Positions 41,120 through 50,240 are shown, counted from the stretch's first letter. The stretch: 51,046 bases of DNA from Candidatus Gastranaerophilales bacterium (GCA_944325655.1 CALVAW010000011.1:1-51046); one strand, 5' to 3'. Made by a program: numbers and translations. Notes: a model not told the origin generated them from the letters alone.

Positions 41120-41197
41120 ATGAGTATTAAAAAGATTATATTTTTTATGTTGTGTAATTATATATGCGTTGTTTTTGTTCTATCTATATTATTTTAG
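41120..41197 (+). CDS. Possible 25-aa hydrophobic peptide
   Basis: ATG 41120 opens a 25-codon frame, MSIKKIIFFMLCNYICVV then FVLSILF, a single membrane-helix pattern with a basic start. It overlaps the ribF stop by 9 bp on the opposite strand. No Shine-Dalgarno is visible. In AT-rich DNA such frames occur by chance. Confidence 0.15.
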   Translation: MSIKKIIFFMLCNYICVVFVLSILF

Positions 41198-42112
41198 CAA
41201 TTTTGCCCATTTTTCAAAAGCACTGTAGTCTTTTTGTAGTTGAGTTTTTAAAACCCTTATGTTTCCAAAATTTTCTTCATCACGAACTTTTTTTACAAAA
41301 ACCACATTTATAATTTTGCCATATATATTTTCATCAAAGTCATATATATGTGCTTCAAGTATTTCATTTTTTCCGTCCGATAAAGTCGGTTTCGTACCCC
41401 AAGAGATTAGCGCGGGGTTCATTTTTGACTCAGCTTGAACAAAACCATAATAAACCCCGTAAGGAAGTTTAATCATGCTGTTTGGCCATACCAGATTTGC
41501 TGTGGGATAGCCAAGTAAAGTTGCGGTTTTATCTCCTTTTATGACTGAATTTCTGACCGAAAAATACCTTCCTAAAAGTGCGTGAACAGCGTTTAGATGT
41601 CCGTATTGTATTCTTTTTCTTATTTCAGTTGAACTTACCGTTTCTTTTTCTTTATATTTGTATTCGGGCACTATAATACACTCGTAGTTATAGTTGGTTG
41701 AAAAATCTTTCAAGTATTCGGGGTTTCCGGTTTTATCTTTTCCGAAAGTATGATTATAGCCGACCACTATCAGTTCCGGTTCAAAATGCTTGACTAGAAT
41801 TTTTTCTATGTATTCGTGTGCGCTTAAGTCTTTATATAAAGAAAAATTGAGTTCATATAAATAATCTACGCCAAGAGAGCTTATTATAAGTTCTTTGTCT
41901 TTAAAACTTTGTATAGCGGGTATTTTTGTGTTGCTAAAATAATTTGCCGGATTTTCATCAAAGGTTATTACTGCAGATTTTATGCCTTTTAGTCTTGCCT
42001 GTTGGACAAGAGTGTTTAATATTTTTTTATGCCCTATATGAACTCCGTCAAAAAATCCGAGAGCAAGTGCGATTTTTTTGTTTTTATCAGTTATTTCATG
42101 AAGAATTTTCAT
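41189..42112 (-). CDS. ribF: Bifunctional riboflavin kinase / FAD synthetase
   Basis: RibF makes FMN from riboflavin and then FAD. The 307-aa protein has the N-terminal nucleotidyltransferase motif ALGFFDGVHIGHKKIL (about 17-32), VVGYNHTFGKDKTGN (about 136-150), STEIRKRI, and the C-terminal kinase domain with KGDKTATLLGYPTANL (about 193-208) and LPYGVYYGFV. Both activities look intact. It directly follows rsh (adjacent bases), and an AAAGG site is 13 nt from the ATG. It supplies cofactors for ETF and other flavoproteins. Confidence 0.96.
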   Translation of the reverse strand: MKILHEITDKNKKIALALGFFDGVHIGHKKILNTLVQQARLKGIKSAVITFDENPANYFSNTKIPAIQSFKDKELIISSLGVDYLYELNFSLYKDLSAHEYIEKILVKHFEPELIVVGYNHTFGKDKTGNPEYLKDFSTNYNYECIIVPEYKYKEKETVSSTEIRKRIQYGHLNAVHALLGRYFSVRNSVIKGDKTATLLGYPTANLVWPNSMIKLPYGVYYGFVQAESKMNPALISWGTKPTLSDGKNEILEAHIYDFDENIYGKIINVVFVKKVRDEENFGNIRVLKTQLQKDYSAFEKWAKLLK

Positions 42113-44350
42113 TTAATTTTTTATACCTTTGTCGGAATTGTTTTTATGTTTCATTTTTTTCTTGGAATTTTTGGGCTGATTTAGGTTTTCCTTTTGCTGC
42201 AATCTTCTTACCGAATAAACGTCATTGATGGATTGAATTGCAAGTATAACTTTTTTTAGCGTTTCTATGCTGTCCAGTTCAAACCCTAAGTCAATTATAC
42301 CAAATTTTCTGCCTTTTAAGTATGTGTTTGAATATATTATATTAATTCCCAGGTCTCCGGTTTTCATTAATACATCACGCAAAATTCCGACTCTGTCAAG
42401 GCATTCAATTCTTATATGTGCCATATATTTTGATTTTGATGTATTTTCAGCCCATTTTATGTCTATCATTCTTTCGGGTTCTATATTATATAGACATTTA
42501 CAATCAAGTCTATGTACGCTTACTCCTTTTGAACGTGTGATGACACCTATAATAGGTTCTCCCGGTATAGGTGAACAACATTTAGCTAAAGACCATAGCA
42601 AGCCCTCTAAACCTATTATGTCATTTTTTTTGGTTTTTGGTTTTTTTGTTTGAATATTTTGCCCTTGGCTTGCCGCAAGTTCTTCATTTGTTTTTGGTGT
42701 TTCATATTTTTTAAGTGTGTTTAATACTTTGTGAATTGTTGTTTCGCCGTATCCAAGAGCAGCATAAAGGTCTTCTGCGCTTTTATAATTCATTTCTCTT
42801 GCGGCTTTTTCAATTAACCCTGCTTTTGAAAATTCGTCAAAACAAGCTTTTGTGAGCTCTATTTCAAGGTTTGTTTTGCCGAGTTGGATATTGTCTTCCC
42901 TGTTGAATTTTTTGAACCATTGTCTTATTTTTGAGCTGGCGTTTTTTGTCACTACAAAATTTAACCAGTCAATTTTAGGCATAAATTGTTTGGATGTTAA
43001 TATTTCTACAATGTCACCGTTTTTTAATTTTGTATCAAGTTGAGCAATTCTACCGTTGATAAGTGCGCCTACCGTTCTGTGGCCAACTTCGGTGTGTATT
43101 CTGTATGCAAAATCTACAGGGGTTGAGTTTTGCGGCAGGTCAAAAACATCTCCGTTCGGAGTAAAGACAAATACTTGGTTAGCAAAAAGATCAAATTTAA
43201 CATTTTCAACAAATTCTTTCGCATCGGTTGAGTCTTTATCCAACTCCATAACTTTCCTCATCCAAGAGAATTGAATATCCTGTTTGTTATTGGCTTTTAT
43301 TGAACCTGACTCTTTATATCTCCAGTGCGCTGCAACCCCATATTCTGCAATTTCATGCATTTTATGTGTTCTGATTTGTATTTCAACAGGTTTATTTTTT
43401 GCTCCAATCACAGATGTATGAAGCGAGCGATACATATTGCCTTTGGGCATTGCTATATAGTCTTTAAATCTTCCGGGTATCGGTTTGAAAAGCTGATGTA
43501 TTATACCTAAAACCTGATAACATTCCGCTTCGGTATCTACTATTACTCTGACTGCAGTTACGTCGTATAATTGGTCAAATGTGACATTTTGTCTTTGCAT
43601 TTTGTTGTATATGCTGTAATAGTGTTTTGCTCTGCCTTTTATTGTTGCTTTTATCTTGTGTTTTTCAAGTTCTTTTTTGATTATTTCAATTAGTGAGTTA
43701 ACGGTTGAATCACGCATTGCTTTTGTTTCTGCGACCAGCTTTGCAATTTCATAATATTTTTCCGGATACAGATATCTTAAGGATAAATCTTCAAGCTCTG
43801 CTTTGATTTTTCCCATTCCAAGTCTATTGGCAAGCGGTGCAAATATATCAAGAGTTTCTTGTGCGATTTTCTTTTGTTTTGCTGCAGCCATATACGACAA
43901 TGTTCGCATGTTATGGAGTCTGTCGGCTAATTTGAGTACAATAATCCGAATGTCTTGAGCCATCGCTATGAACATTCTTCTAAAGTTTTCAGCTTGCCTT
44001 TCTTCTTTTGATTTGAATTGATATTTGCTTAATTTGGTGACACCTTGTACAAGATTAACCACATCGTCGCCAAATTTTTCTCTCATTTGTTCTGCTGTTG
44101 TATCGGTATCTTCTAAAACATCGTGCAAAAATGCAGCAATAATTGTATCTTTATCCAGTTTTAAGTCAACAAGAATTTTAGCAACTTCAACGGGATGAAC
44201 AATGTATGGTTCTTGTGAAATCCTGTATTGCCCTTCGTGCAGTTCTTTTGCCCATTTGTAAGCAGCTTCTATTTGTTCGATATCCGTTGAGCTTCTTTTT
44301 TGTTTTATTAATTGCTCTTTTATTTCATCGAATTTTTCTTGATAATCCAT
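42113..44350 (-). CDS. spoT: Bifunctional (p)ppGpp synthetase/hydrolase, long RSH
   Basis: I place the start at ATG 44350 (MDYQEKFDE), 745 aa, 6 nt after a TATAAT box. Domains in order: HD hydrolase (about 35-190; HPVEVAKIL, AAFLHDVLEDTD, LKLADRLHNMRTL, intact), synthetase (about 245-360; GRAKHYYSIYNKM, VTAVRVIV, GRFKDYIAMPKGNMYRSLHTSV, EIQIRTHKMHEIAEYGVAAHW), TGS (about 405-465; VFTPNGDVFDLP) and C-terminal ACT (about 645-725). The RFKD motif marks the bifunctional class. The protein sets alarmone levels in the stringent response. It shares an operon with ribF. Confidence 0.96.
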   Translation of the reverse strand: MDYQEKFDEIKEQLIKQKRSSTDIEQIEAAYKWAKELHEGQYRISQEPYIVHPVEVAKILVDLKLDKDTIIAAFLHDVLEDTDTTAEQMREKFGDDVVNLVQGVTKLSKYQFKSKEERQAENFRRMFIAMAQDIRIIVLKLADRLHNMRTLSYMAAAKQKKIAQETLDIFAPLANRLGMGKIKAELEDLSLRYLYPEKYYEIAKLVAETKAMRDSTVNSLIEIIKKELEKHKIKATIKGRAKHYYSIYNKMQRQNVTFDQLYDVTAVRVIVDTEAECYQVLGIIHQLFKPIPGRFKDYIAMPKGNMYRSLHTSVIGAKNKPVEIQIRTHKMHEIAEYGVAAHWRYKESGSIKANNKQDIQFSWMRKVMELDKDSTDAKEFVENVKFDLFANQVFVFTPNGDVFDLPQNSTPVDFAYRIHTEVGHRTVGALINGRIAQLDTKLKNGDIVEILTSKQFMPKIDWLNFVVTKNASSKIRQWFKKFNREDNIQLGKTNLEIELTKACFDEFSKAGLIEKAAREMNYKSAEDLYAALGYGETTIHKVLNTLKKYETPKTNEELAASQGQNIQTKKPKTKKNDIIGLEGLLWSLAKCCSPIPGEPIIGVITRSKGVSVHRLDCKCLYNIEPERMIDIKWAENTSKSKYMAHIRIECLDRVGILRDVLMKTGDLGINIIYSNTYLKGRKFGIIDLGFELDSIETLKKVILAIQSINDVYSVRRLQQKENLNQPKNSKKKMKHKNNSDKGIKN

Positions 44351-44362
44351 TTTTACATTATA
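44348..44362 (-). promoter_or_regulatory. Predicted leaderless promoter of spoT
   Basis: Minus strand: TATAAT (44362-44357), 6 nt, ATG (44350). No Shine-Dalgarno; this placement decides the start over an ATG five codons upstream that would overlap the -10. Confidence 0.55.
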
Positions 44363-44420
44363 CAACTTATCTCGTTTTTGTTGTATATTATTTGTTGTAT
44401 TTTACAGGGGTTTTAGCCTG

Positions 44421-44693
44421 ATGACTTTTTTGAATTTAAAAGAGTTGACAGATTGCATAGAAAATGGTTCAAAAGTCAAGTTCAAAGTTAAAGTAATTCC
44501 TTCTTCAAAAGTTAATTTGATTGAGTTTTGTGATGAATTTGTAAAAATTAAGATAAAAGAAAAAGCTATAGAGGGAAAAGCAAATAAAGCATTGGTTAAT
44601 TTTTTATCTGATGAATTAAAAATTTCTAAATCGAAAATAAAAATTATAAATGGTGAAAAGTCCTCTATTAAAACAATTGGCATAAATTTATAA
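44421..44693 (+). CDS. YggU/DUF167-family protein
   Basis: The 90-aa protein matches the small DUF167 fold: VKFKVKVIPSSKVNLIEF (about 18-35), KIKIKEKAIEGKANKALVNFLSDEL (about 43-67, with the conserved GKAN) and SKIKIINGEKSSIKTIGI. The family is widespread and of unknown function. CAGGGG lies 11 nt upstream of ATG. It is divergent from spoT. Confidence 0.88.
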   Translation: MTFLNLKELTDCIENGSKVKFKVKVIPSSKVNLIEFCDEFVKIKIKEKAIEGKANKALVNFLSDELKISKSKIKIINGEKSSIKTIGINL

Positions 44694-44737
44694 AGTTTAG
44701 ATTATGATTACATGTTTTAAGAATTGTAAAGTTATGT

Positions 44738-44743
44738 TATAAT
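44738..44743 (+). promoter_or_regulatory. -10 box of the GGDEF/HD-GYP gene
   Basis: TATAAT lies 69 nt upstream of the GTG at 44813; no convincing -35 is seen. The leader has AAAGG as ribosome site. Confidence 0.4.
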
Positions 44744-44812
44744 TTTTTAATATTTCAGCATTTTTTTTCTTTACCTGATTTAAACATATTGTTGAATAGC
44801 GAAAGGTTAATT

Positions 44813-46654
44813 GTGGATTTTAATAATTTAAAAGAAGAAAATTCCCGCTCTTTGGCTTCAGATGGTTCTGTCGGTCAGAACATATCCAACCCGATTGATA
44901 AGCCAAAAATAATGCCTTTAAATGCAAGAACTTCTGCAAACAGGTTATTTAGCGGTTATACAAATACGTATTATAAAACTAACGATATAAATTACTCAGA
45001 TATAATTGCTGCCTTAAATGCTTCATTTGCAGGGCAAGGCGATATTGTTCATTTATTTTATTCACTTCATAACAATATTTGTTCTAAGTTTAATTTGAGT
45101 TTTATTGCTTTGGGTATCTATAATCAAAGTTCGAATTATATTAATGTTAAATTAATTGATAAAACCGGAACCTCGTATAATTCAAAAGTTATGCTGGTGG
45201 AAAGCGAAAATGTTATTGTTAAAGCTTTTCAAAATAAACAAATAGTTTTAACTACAGATTGCGATTATTTAAAATTAAATTATCTTGCAAATACAGCAAC
45301 TCATGTAATTCCTTTGATTGCATTTGGTGAGTGTATAGGTGTGATAATTTTTGCAGATAATAACGGTAATCAATATTTTGAATTATATAAACTCATTGCT
45401 AATTATTTTGCAGTTTTTTATAAGAATAGAATGCTTGCTGATTTAGTTGACAGAAACACAGATACCGATTCTCTTACGGGTCTTTCTAATCATAAAAAAC
45501 TTCAAGAAGATTTAGCGTTAGAAATTGTTCAGTGTGCTAATTCAGACAGAATGCTTGCTTTTTGTATTTTTGATATAGCAAATATTTCTGAAATAAATAA
45601 TGAATTAGGTCATGCGAAGGGTGACGAGGTTATTAAAGAAGTTGCTAAAAAAATTAAGAAAAATGTTAGAAACACAGACATATTAGGCAGGTATGGCGGT
45701 GATGAAATTGCGATAATTATGCCGGATACAACTGATGAAGAAGCCAAGTATGTTTGCGAATATTTGCTTTATAATTTATCTTGCACCATGTTTGACGACT
45801 TGGGTCAACTAAAGTTTTCTTGCGGTATTTCCATGTATCCTCAGGCGACAAATAAACAAGAAAAACTTACAATTTTAGCTGAACAAGCTTTATACATTTC
45901 AAAAAGCAAAAGAAATGAAACAGGTCAGTCAACTATTGTTTCTACAAATGATTATAATTTCTGGGATGATGAAGCTCTTAAGTGTTTTGCGCAGATTTTA
46001 ACAAAAAAACACGCTTCAGTCGGTGTAAATATCGAAGAAGAACTCATAAATCAATTCCACAGTGAAAAAATTGTTTCAAGTGAACATTTGCTTGATGTCG
46101 TATCTTCTCTTGCAGCTACAATTGATGCAAAAGATACTTATACAAAAGGTCATTCGGCTGCCGTTTCAAGATATGCAGAAGCCCTTGCAAGAGCAATTGA
46201 CCTGCCTGCGGATGAAGTTGAGAGAATCAAACTGGGTGCTCTTTTACATGATATAGGTAAAATAGGCATTCCTGAACACATATTGAGAAAGTCGGATATG
46301 TTGTCGGATGATGAGTGGGCAATAATGAAACAACACCCTGCAATTGGTGCGGATAAAGTTTTAAAACCGAATAAATCCTTGCATGATTTAATTCCTATTG
46401 TAAAATATCACCACGAACACGTTGACGGTTCCGGTTATCCTTACGGTCTAAAAGGCGATGATATTCCTCTTTCTGCAAGAATCGTTGCTATAGCTGATGC
46501 TTATCATGCACTTATATCCGACAGACCCTACAGAAAAGGTTTGTCTGTTCAAAAAGCATGTGAAATTTTAAAAATGGGTGCAGGAGTTCAGTGGGATAAA
46601 GAATTGGTTAGAAAATTCATAATTATTGCTCCAAGTCTTGCAACAAATATATAA
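44813..46654 (+). CDS. GAF-GGDEF-HD-GYP cyclic-di-GMP enzyme
   Basis: I start it at GTG 44813, which has AAAGG 6 nt upstream, rather than at the TTG 44789; this gives 613 aa. Domains: N-terminal linker, GAF-like sensor (about 65-205), GGDEF diguanylate cyclase (about 212-375) with DTDSLTGLSNHKKL, RYGGDEIAII (GGDEI at residues 295-299) and an RNTD inhibitory site just upstream, then HD-GYP phosphodiesterase (about 420-605) with HDIGKIG (479-485) and HHEHVDGSGYP (533-543). Both catalytic sites look intact, so it could make and break c-di-GMP under GAF control. DNA from codon 408 to beyond the stop is identical to the next gene. Confidence 0.93.
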   Translation: MDFNNLKEENSRSLASDGSVGQNISNPIDKPKIMPLNARTSANRLFSGYTNTYYKTNDINYSDIIAALNASFAGQGDIVHLFYSLHNNICSKFNLSFIALGIYNQSSNYINVKLIDKTGTSYNSKVMLVESENVIVKAFQNKQIVLTTDCDYLKLNYLANTATHVIPLIAFGECIGVIIFADNNGNQYFELYKLIANYFAVFYKNRMLADLVDRNTDTDSLTGLSNHKKLQEDLALEIVQCANSDRMLAFCIFDIANISEINNELGHAKGDEVIKEVAKKIKKNVRNTDILGRYGGDEIAIIMPDTTDEEAKYVCEYLLYNLSCTMFDDLGQLKFSCGISMYPQATNKQEKLTILAEQALYISKSKRNETGQSTIVSTNDYNFWDDEALKCFAQILTKKHASVGVNIEEELINQFHSEKIVSSEHLLDVVSSLAATIDAKDTYTKGHSAAVSRYAEALARAIDLPADEVERIKLGALLHDIGKIGIPEHILRKSDMLSDDEWAIMKQHPAIGADKVLKPNKSLHDLIPIVKYHHEHVDGSGYPYGLKGDDIPLSARIVAIADAYHALISDRPYRKGLSVQKACEILKMGAGVQWDKELVRKFIIIAPSLATNI

Positions 46655-46736
46655 TTATTTAAAAATTTTACTTTTAAATATTTTCATTTTTGCAAAAAAA
46701 TATTGTAAACTGATAACAACTACCCCCAGTCCGTAT
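46035..46736. repeat. 702-bp exact direct repeat, copy A
   Basis: These 702 bp recur without a difference at 47021-47722 (offset 986 bp). Copy A covers the HD-GYP half of the GGDEF gene, its stop, the intergenic bases and an antisense glycosyltransferase end. Outside the block the sequences diverge abruptly on the left and gradually on the right. Confidence 0.97.
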
Positions 46737-46810
46737 TTTAGCGAGTTTTTGAAATTAATAGAAGTTGTATCTTTGATTGAATTTATACCTAAAAATATAT
46801 ATTTAATTCA
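46655..46810 (-). pseudogene. Glycosyltransferase C-terminal remnant
   Basis: On the minus strand, copy A of the repeat carries the last 27 codons of the glycosyltransferase gene (identical to 47641-47722). Beyond the exact block the frame stays open for about 24 more codons and reads SINFKNSLKYGLGV where the intact gene has SIDFKNSCRYGLGV, so this is a diverged paralogue rather than chance. A TGA at about 46809 closes the frame upstream and no start exists. It is a 5'-truncated relic. Confidence 0.7.
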
Positions 46811-46887
46811 ATTTGTGTAAAAAATATAGCAATAAAAATTATTTGTTTGTTTTAATATATTATATTAGTAGTAGAATAAGCATTTGT

Positions 46888-47640
46888 ATGTATATATTAA
46901 GTTTGGCAAATCAAAATTTAATAAAAGCACGCTTGGCGCACAACAATCAAGTAAAAAGCCCTTTTTTGCAACAGGCTTCGTTGGCAAAAATTAAAAAAGA
47001 TTCATTTGAGAAAAGTAAAAAAGAAGAACTCATAAATCAATTCCACAGTGAAAAAATTGTTTCAAGTGAACATTTGCTTGATGTCGTATCTTCTCTTGCA
47101 GCTACAATTGATGCAAAAGATACTTATACAAAAGGTCATTCGGCTGCCGTTTCAAGATATGCAGAAGCCCTTGCAAGAGCAATTGACCTGCCTGCGGATG
47201 AAGTTGAGAGAATCAAACTGGGTGCTCTTTTACATGATATAGGTAAAATAGGCATTCCTGAACACATATTGAGAAAGTCGGATATGTTGTCGGATGATGA
47301 GTGGGCAATAATGAAACAACACCCTGCAATTGGTGCGGATAAAGTTTTAAAACCGAATAAATCCTTGCATGATTTAATTCCTATTGTAAAATATCACCAC
47401 GAACACGTTGACGGTTCCGGTTATCCTTACGGTCTAAAAGGCGATGATATTCCTCTTTCTGCAAGAATCGTTGCTATAGCTGATGCTTATCATGCACTTA
47501 TATCCGACAGACCCTACAGAAAAGGTTTGTCTGTTCAAAAAGCATGTGAAATTTTAAAAATGGGTGCAGGAGTTCAGTGGGATAAAGAATTGGTTAGAAA
47601 ATTCATAATTATTGCTCCAAGTCTTGCAACAAATATATAA
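46888..47640 (+). CDS. Stand-alone HD-GYP phosphodiesterase
   Basis: The likely start is ATG 46888, giving 250 aa; an upstream frame to a TTG at 46813 lacks support. A unique 45-residue N-terminus (MYILSLANQNLIKARLAHNN, Lys-rich, no domain recognised) joins an HD-GYP domain that is identical in DNA and protein to that of the preceding gene, with HDIGKIG, HHEHVDGSGYP and ADAYHALISDRPYRKG. It should hydrolyse c-di-GMP, uncoupled from GAF and GGDEF. TAGAAT lies 10 nt before the ATG. Its stop abuts the convergent glycosyltransferase stop. Confidence 0.85.
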   Translation: MYILSLANQNLIKARLAHNNQVKSPFLQQASLAKIKKDSFEKSKKEELINQFHSEKIVSSEHLLDVVSSLAATIDAKDTYTKGHSAAVSRYAEALARAIDLPADEVERIKLGALLHDIGKIGIPEHILRKSDMLSDDEWAIMKQHPAIGADKVLKPNKSLHDLIPIVKYHHEHVDGSGYPYGLKGDDIPLSARIVAIADAYHALISDRPYRKGLSVQKACEILKMGAGVQWDKELVRKFIIIAPSLATNI

Positions 47641-47722
47641 TTATTTAAAAATTTTACTTTTAAATATTTTCATTTTTGCAAAAAAATATTGTAAACTGAT
47701 AACAACTACCCCCAGTCCGTAT
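47021..47722. repeat. 702-bp exact direct repeat, copy B
   Basis: This is the partner of 46035-46736. It covers the HD-GYP domain of the stand-alone gene and the last 27 codons of the intact glycosyltransferase gene on the opposite strand. Confidence 0.97.
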
Positions 47723-48378
47723 CTACATGAATTTTTAAAATCAATAGAGCTTGCTTCATCAAAATATCTTGCAGGGACTGAAATTTCTCCTATTGAAAAA
47801 CTGTTGCTGCAAATGAGTGCCAATAATTCATTATCAAATATAAAGTCATCACTTAATTTATTGTAGTTAATTTTTTTTAGAATATCTGCACTAAATGCTC
47901 TATATCCGCTGTGATATTCCGACAGGTTTTGGTTTAGTAAAATATTTTGAAATTTTGTTAAAAATTTGTTTGCAAAATATTTATAACGAGGCATTTTGCT
48001 TTTTTTAGCATTTCCGGTTAAAAATCTTGAAGCAATGACAAAGTCATAGTTGTTGTATGCTATCATGGAAGCTATTGCGGGGATTAATTTCGGGTCGTAT
48101 TGATAATCCGGATGAAGCATAATTATTATGTCCGCATTGGTTTTGAGGGCTTCGTTGTAGCAAGTTTTTTGGTTTGCCCCGTACCCTAAGTTTTTATTGT
48201 GGCAAATTGTTTTAATTCCAAGTTTTTTTGATATTTCAACAGTGTTATCTTTTGAAAAGTCGTCAACTAGAATAATGTCATCGACAAAATCTTTCGGGAT
48301 TTCATTATACGTTTTTTCTAAAGTAGCCTGCGCATTGTACGCAGGCATAACTATAGTTATTTTTTTGTTATTTAACAT
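47641..48378 (-). CDS. Family 2 glycosyltransferase (DPM1/GtrB-like)
   Basis: The 245-aa protein has the GT-A start ITIVMPAYNAQATLEKTYNEI (about 7-27), ILVDDFSKDNTVEI (about 35-48), NLGYGANQKTCYNEAL (about 60-75), the DxD-like IIIMLHPDYQYDP (about 83-95), and HSGYRAFS (about 153-160). It resembles polyprenyl-phosphate sugar transferases but lacks the C-terminal membrane helices of GtrB. It is coupled to aspS: its AAGG ribosome site overlaps the aspS stop. The C-terminal 27 codons lie in repeat B, shared with a relic upstream of it in the window. Confidence 0.9.
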   Translation of the reverse strand: MLNNKKITIVMPAYNAQATLEKTYNEIPKDFVDDIILVDDFSKDNTVEISKKLGIKTICHNKNLGYGANQKTCYNEALKTNADIIIMLHPDYQYDPKLIPAIASMIAYNNYDFVIASRFLTGNAKKSKMPRYKYFANKFLTKFQNILLNQNLSEYHSGYRAFSADILKKINYNKLSDDFIFDNELLALICSNSFSIGEISVPARYFDEASSIDFKNSCRYGLGVVVISLQYFFAKMKIFKSKIFK

Positions 48379-48379
48379 T

Positions 48380-50155
48380 CTATACCTTAGGTAGATTTCT
48401 TAGTTTTAGATGCAATTCTCTTAATTGTTCTTCTGACGCCATAGACGGAGCATTTGTCATTAAGTCTTTTGCGGCTGAATTTTTTGGAAATGCAATAACT
48501 TCTCTGATTGAATTTGCTCTCAATAATAACGCTATAAGTCTATCTAGTCCGATTGCAAGCCCGCCATGAGGAGGTGTTCCGTATTTGAACGCATCAATCA
48601 TAAATTCAAATTTTTCTTTTATATCTTCTTGTGTTAAACCAAGAGCTTGGAATACTTTTCTCTGAATTTCAGCATCATGAATTCTTATGGAGCCGCCGCC
48701 AAGTTCATTTCCGTTATAGATAATATCGTATGCTATTGATTTAACATTACCTTTGTCGCTTTCAAGTTTGTCTATATCTTCCATAGCCGGCATCGTGAAA
48801 GGATGGTGCATTGATTTATAGGTATTATCTTCAAAGCTGTATTCAAATAAAGGAAAATCAACTACCCATAGAAGGTCATGTTTAGATTCATCAATCATAT
48901 TAAGTTTTTCACCAAAATACAATCTGAATCTTCCCAATACATCAAATACAATTTGAGGATAATCGGCTACAAAGAATACTATATCGCCATTTTGAGCTTG
49001 TGCTCTTGTTTGAATTTCTTTAATTTGTTCTTCATTTAAGAACTTTAAGACAGGTGATTTAACCGTACCGTCTTCCATATATGTTATCCAAGCCAGCCCT
49101 TTAGCACCAAAAGAAATGGCAAGATTTCTTATATCGTCCATTTCTTTTCTTGAATATCCCGCAATCCCCGGGATTTTAATTGCTCTAACCGTTCCGCCGT
49201 TATTTATTACAGCTTTAAAAGCTTCAAAGGTTGAAGCTTGCATAATATCGGTTACATTGAAAAGCTCTAATCCAAAGCGTGTGTCGGGTTTATCAGAACC
49301 GAATCTATCCATTGCTTCTTTGTATGTAATTCTTCTGAAAGGAGCTTTAACTTCAACTCCTGCTGCTTTAAATGCGCTTTCAATAAGACCTTCTGTCATT
49401 TTAATAACGTCATCTTGATTTACAAAAGACATTTCCATGTCCACTTGAGTAAATTCAGGTTGTCTGTCTGCTCTTAAATCTTCGTCTCTGAAGCATTTTG
49501 CTATTTGATAATATTTTTCAAAACCTGCAACCATTAGTAATTGTTTAAAGATTTGAGGAGATTGAGGAAGGGCATAGAATTTTCCGTCATGAATTCTTGA
49601 CGGAACAAGATAATCACGAGCACCCTCTGGTGTTGCTTTGATTAAAATCGGGGTTTCAACTTCCATAAAATCAAGGCTGTTTAAGTAATTTCTTATAGCT
49701 GTTACGATTTTATGACGCAGTTGAAAATTATTCATCATTTTTTCGCGTCTTAAATCTAAGTAGCGATATTTTAAACGTACATCTTCAGATACATTATCGT
49801 CATCTAAAACAAAAGGAAGAGTTTGAGCGACGGATAGTACATTAACCGTTTTCGGATACATTTCAATTGTACCGGTTTTAAGTTTATTGTTTATTGTATC
49901 ATCGGGTCTTTTTGTAATTTCACCTTCAACTTGTATAACATATTCAGGTTTTATTTTTGATAAAACTTTGTGAACATCAGGGTTTATAGTGGGGTCTGCA
50001 ACAAGTTGAAAAAGTCCTGTTTTATCTCTTAATTCAACAAAGATTATTCCGCCTAAATCTCGAATTGTGCTCGCCCATCCGGCTAAAAGTGCTGTTTTTC
50101 CTATATCGGTTTCATTTAATTCTGTGCAGTTTTGTTTTTTATAGGTTAATTCCAT
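48380..50155 (-). CDS. aspS: Aspartyl-tRNA synthetase (bacterial type)
   Basis: The 591-aa class II enzyme has an N-terminal OB-fold (about 1-110; GWASTIRDLGGIIFVELRD), the catalytic core with motif 1 around FMEVETPILIKATPEGARDYLVPSR, motif 2 CFRDEDLRADRQPEFTQVDMEMSF (about 216-239), the bacterial GAD insertion (about 290-420), and motif 3 GLAIGLDRLIALLL (about 530-543). With gatB in the genome it may be non-discriminating and charge tRNA(Asn) too; sequence alone does not decide. A strong GAGGGAG site precedes ATG, and TATAAT lies at 50190-50195 on the minus strand. Confidence 0.96.
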   Translation of the reverse strand: MELTYKKQNCTELNETDIGKTALLAGWASTIRDLGGIIFVELRDKTGLFQLVADPTINPDVHKVLSKIKPEYVIQVEGEITKRPDDTINNKLKTGTIEMYPKTVNVLSVAQTLPFVLDDDNVSEDVRLKYRYLDLRREKMMNNFQLRHKIVTAIRNYLNSLDFMEVETPILIKATPEGARDYLVPSRIHDGKFYALPQSPQIFKQLLMVAGFEKYYQIAKCFRDEDLRADRQPEFTQVDMEMSFVNQDDVIKMTEGLIESAFKAAGVEVKAPFRRITYKEAMDRFGSDKPDTRFGLELFNVTDIMQASTFEAFKAVINNGGTVRAIKIPGIAGYSRKEMDDIRNLAISFGAKGLAWITYMEDGTVKSPVLKFLNEEQIKEIQTRAQAQNGDIVFFVADYPQIVFDVLGRFRLYFGEKLNMIDESKHDLLWVVDFPLFEYSFEDNTYKSMHHPFTMPAMEDIDKLESDKGNVKSIAYDIIYNGNELGGGSIRIHDAEIQRKVFQALGLTQEDIKEKFEFMIDAFKYGTPPHGGLAIGLDRLIALLLRANSIREVIAFPKNSAAKDLMTNAPSMASEEQLRELHLKLRNLPKV

Positions 50156-50189
50156 GTTCTCCCTCTCGTTTAATTATCAATGTAGCTTT

Positions 50190-50195
50190 ATTATA
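50190..50195 (-). promoter_or_regulatory. -10 box of aspS
   Basis: TATAAT on the minus strand, 34 nt upstream of the aspS ATG, with a strong ribosome site in between. The -35 is weak. Confidence 0.5.
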
Positions 50196-50240
50196 AAATA
50201 AACATGAATTTTTAACCATTTTTTTAAGTTGGATGTTTTT

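Noticed and set aside
41120-41197. 25-aa hydrophobic peptide as a membrane toxin of a type I system
   Set aside because: No antisense RNA, no ribosome site and overlap with ribF; kept only as a very low-confidence feature.
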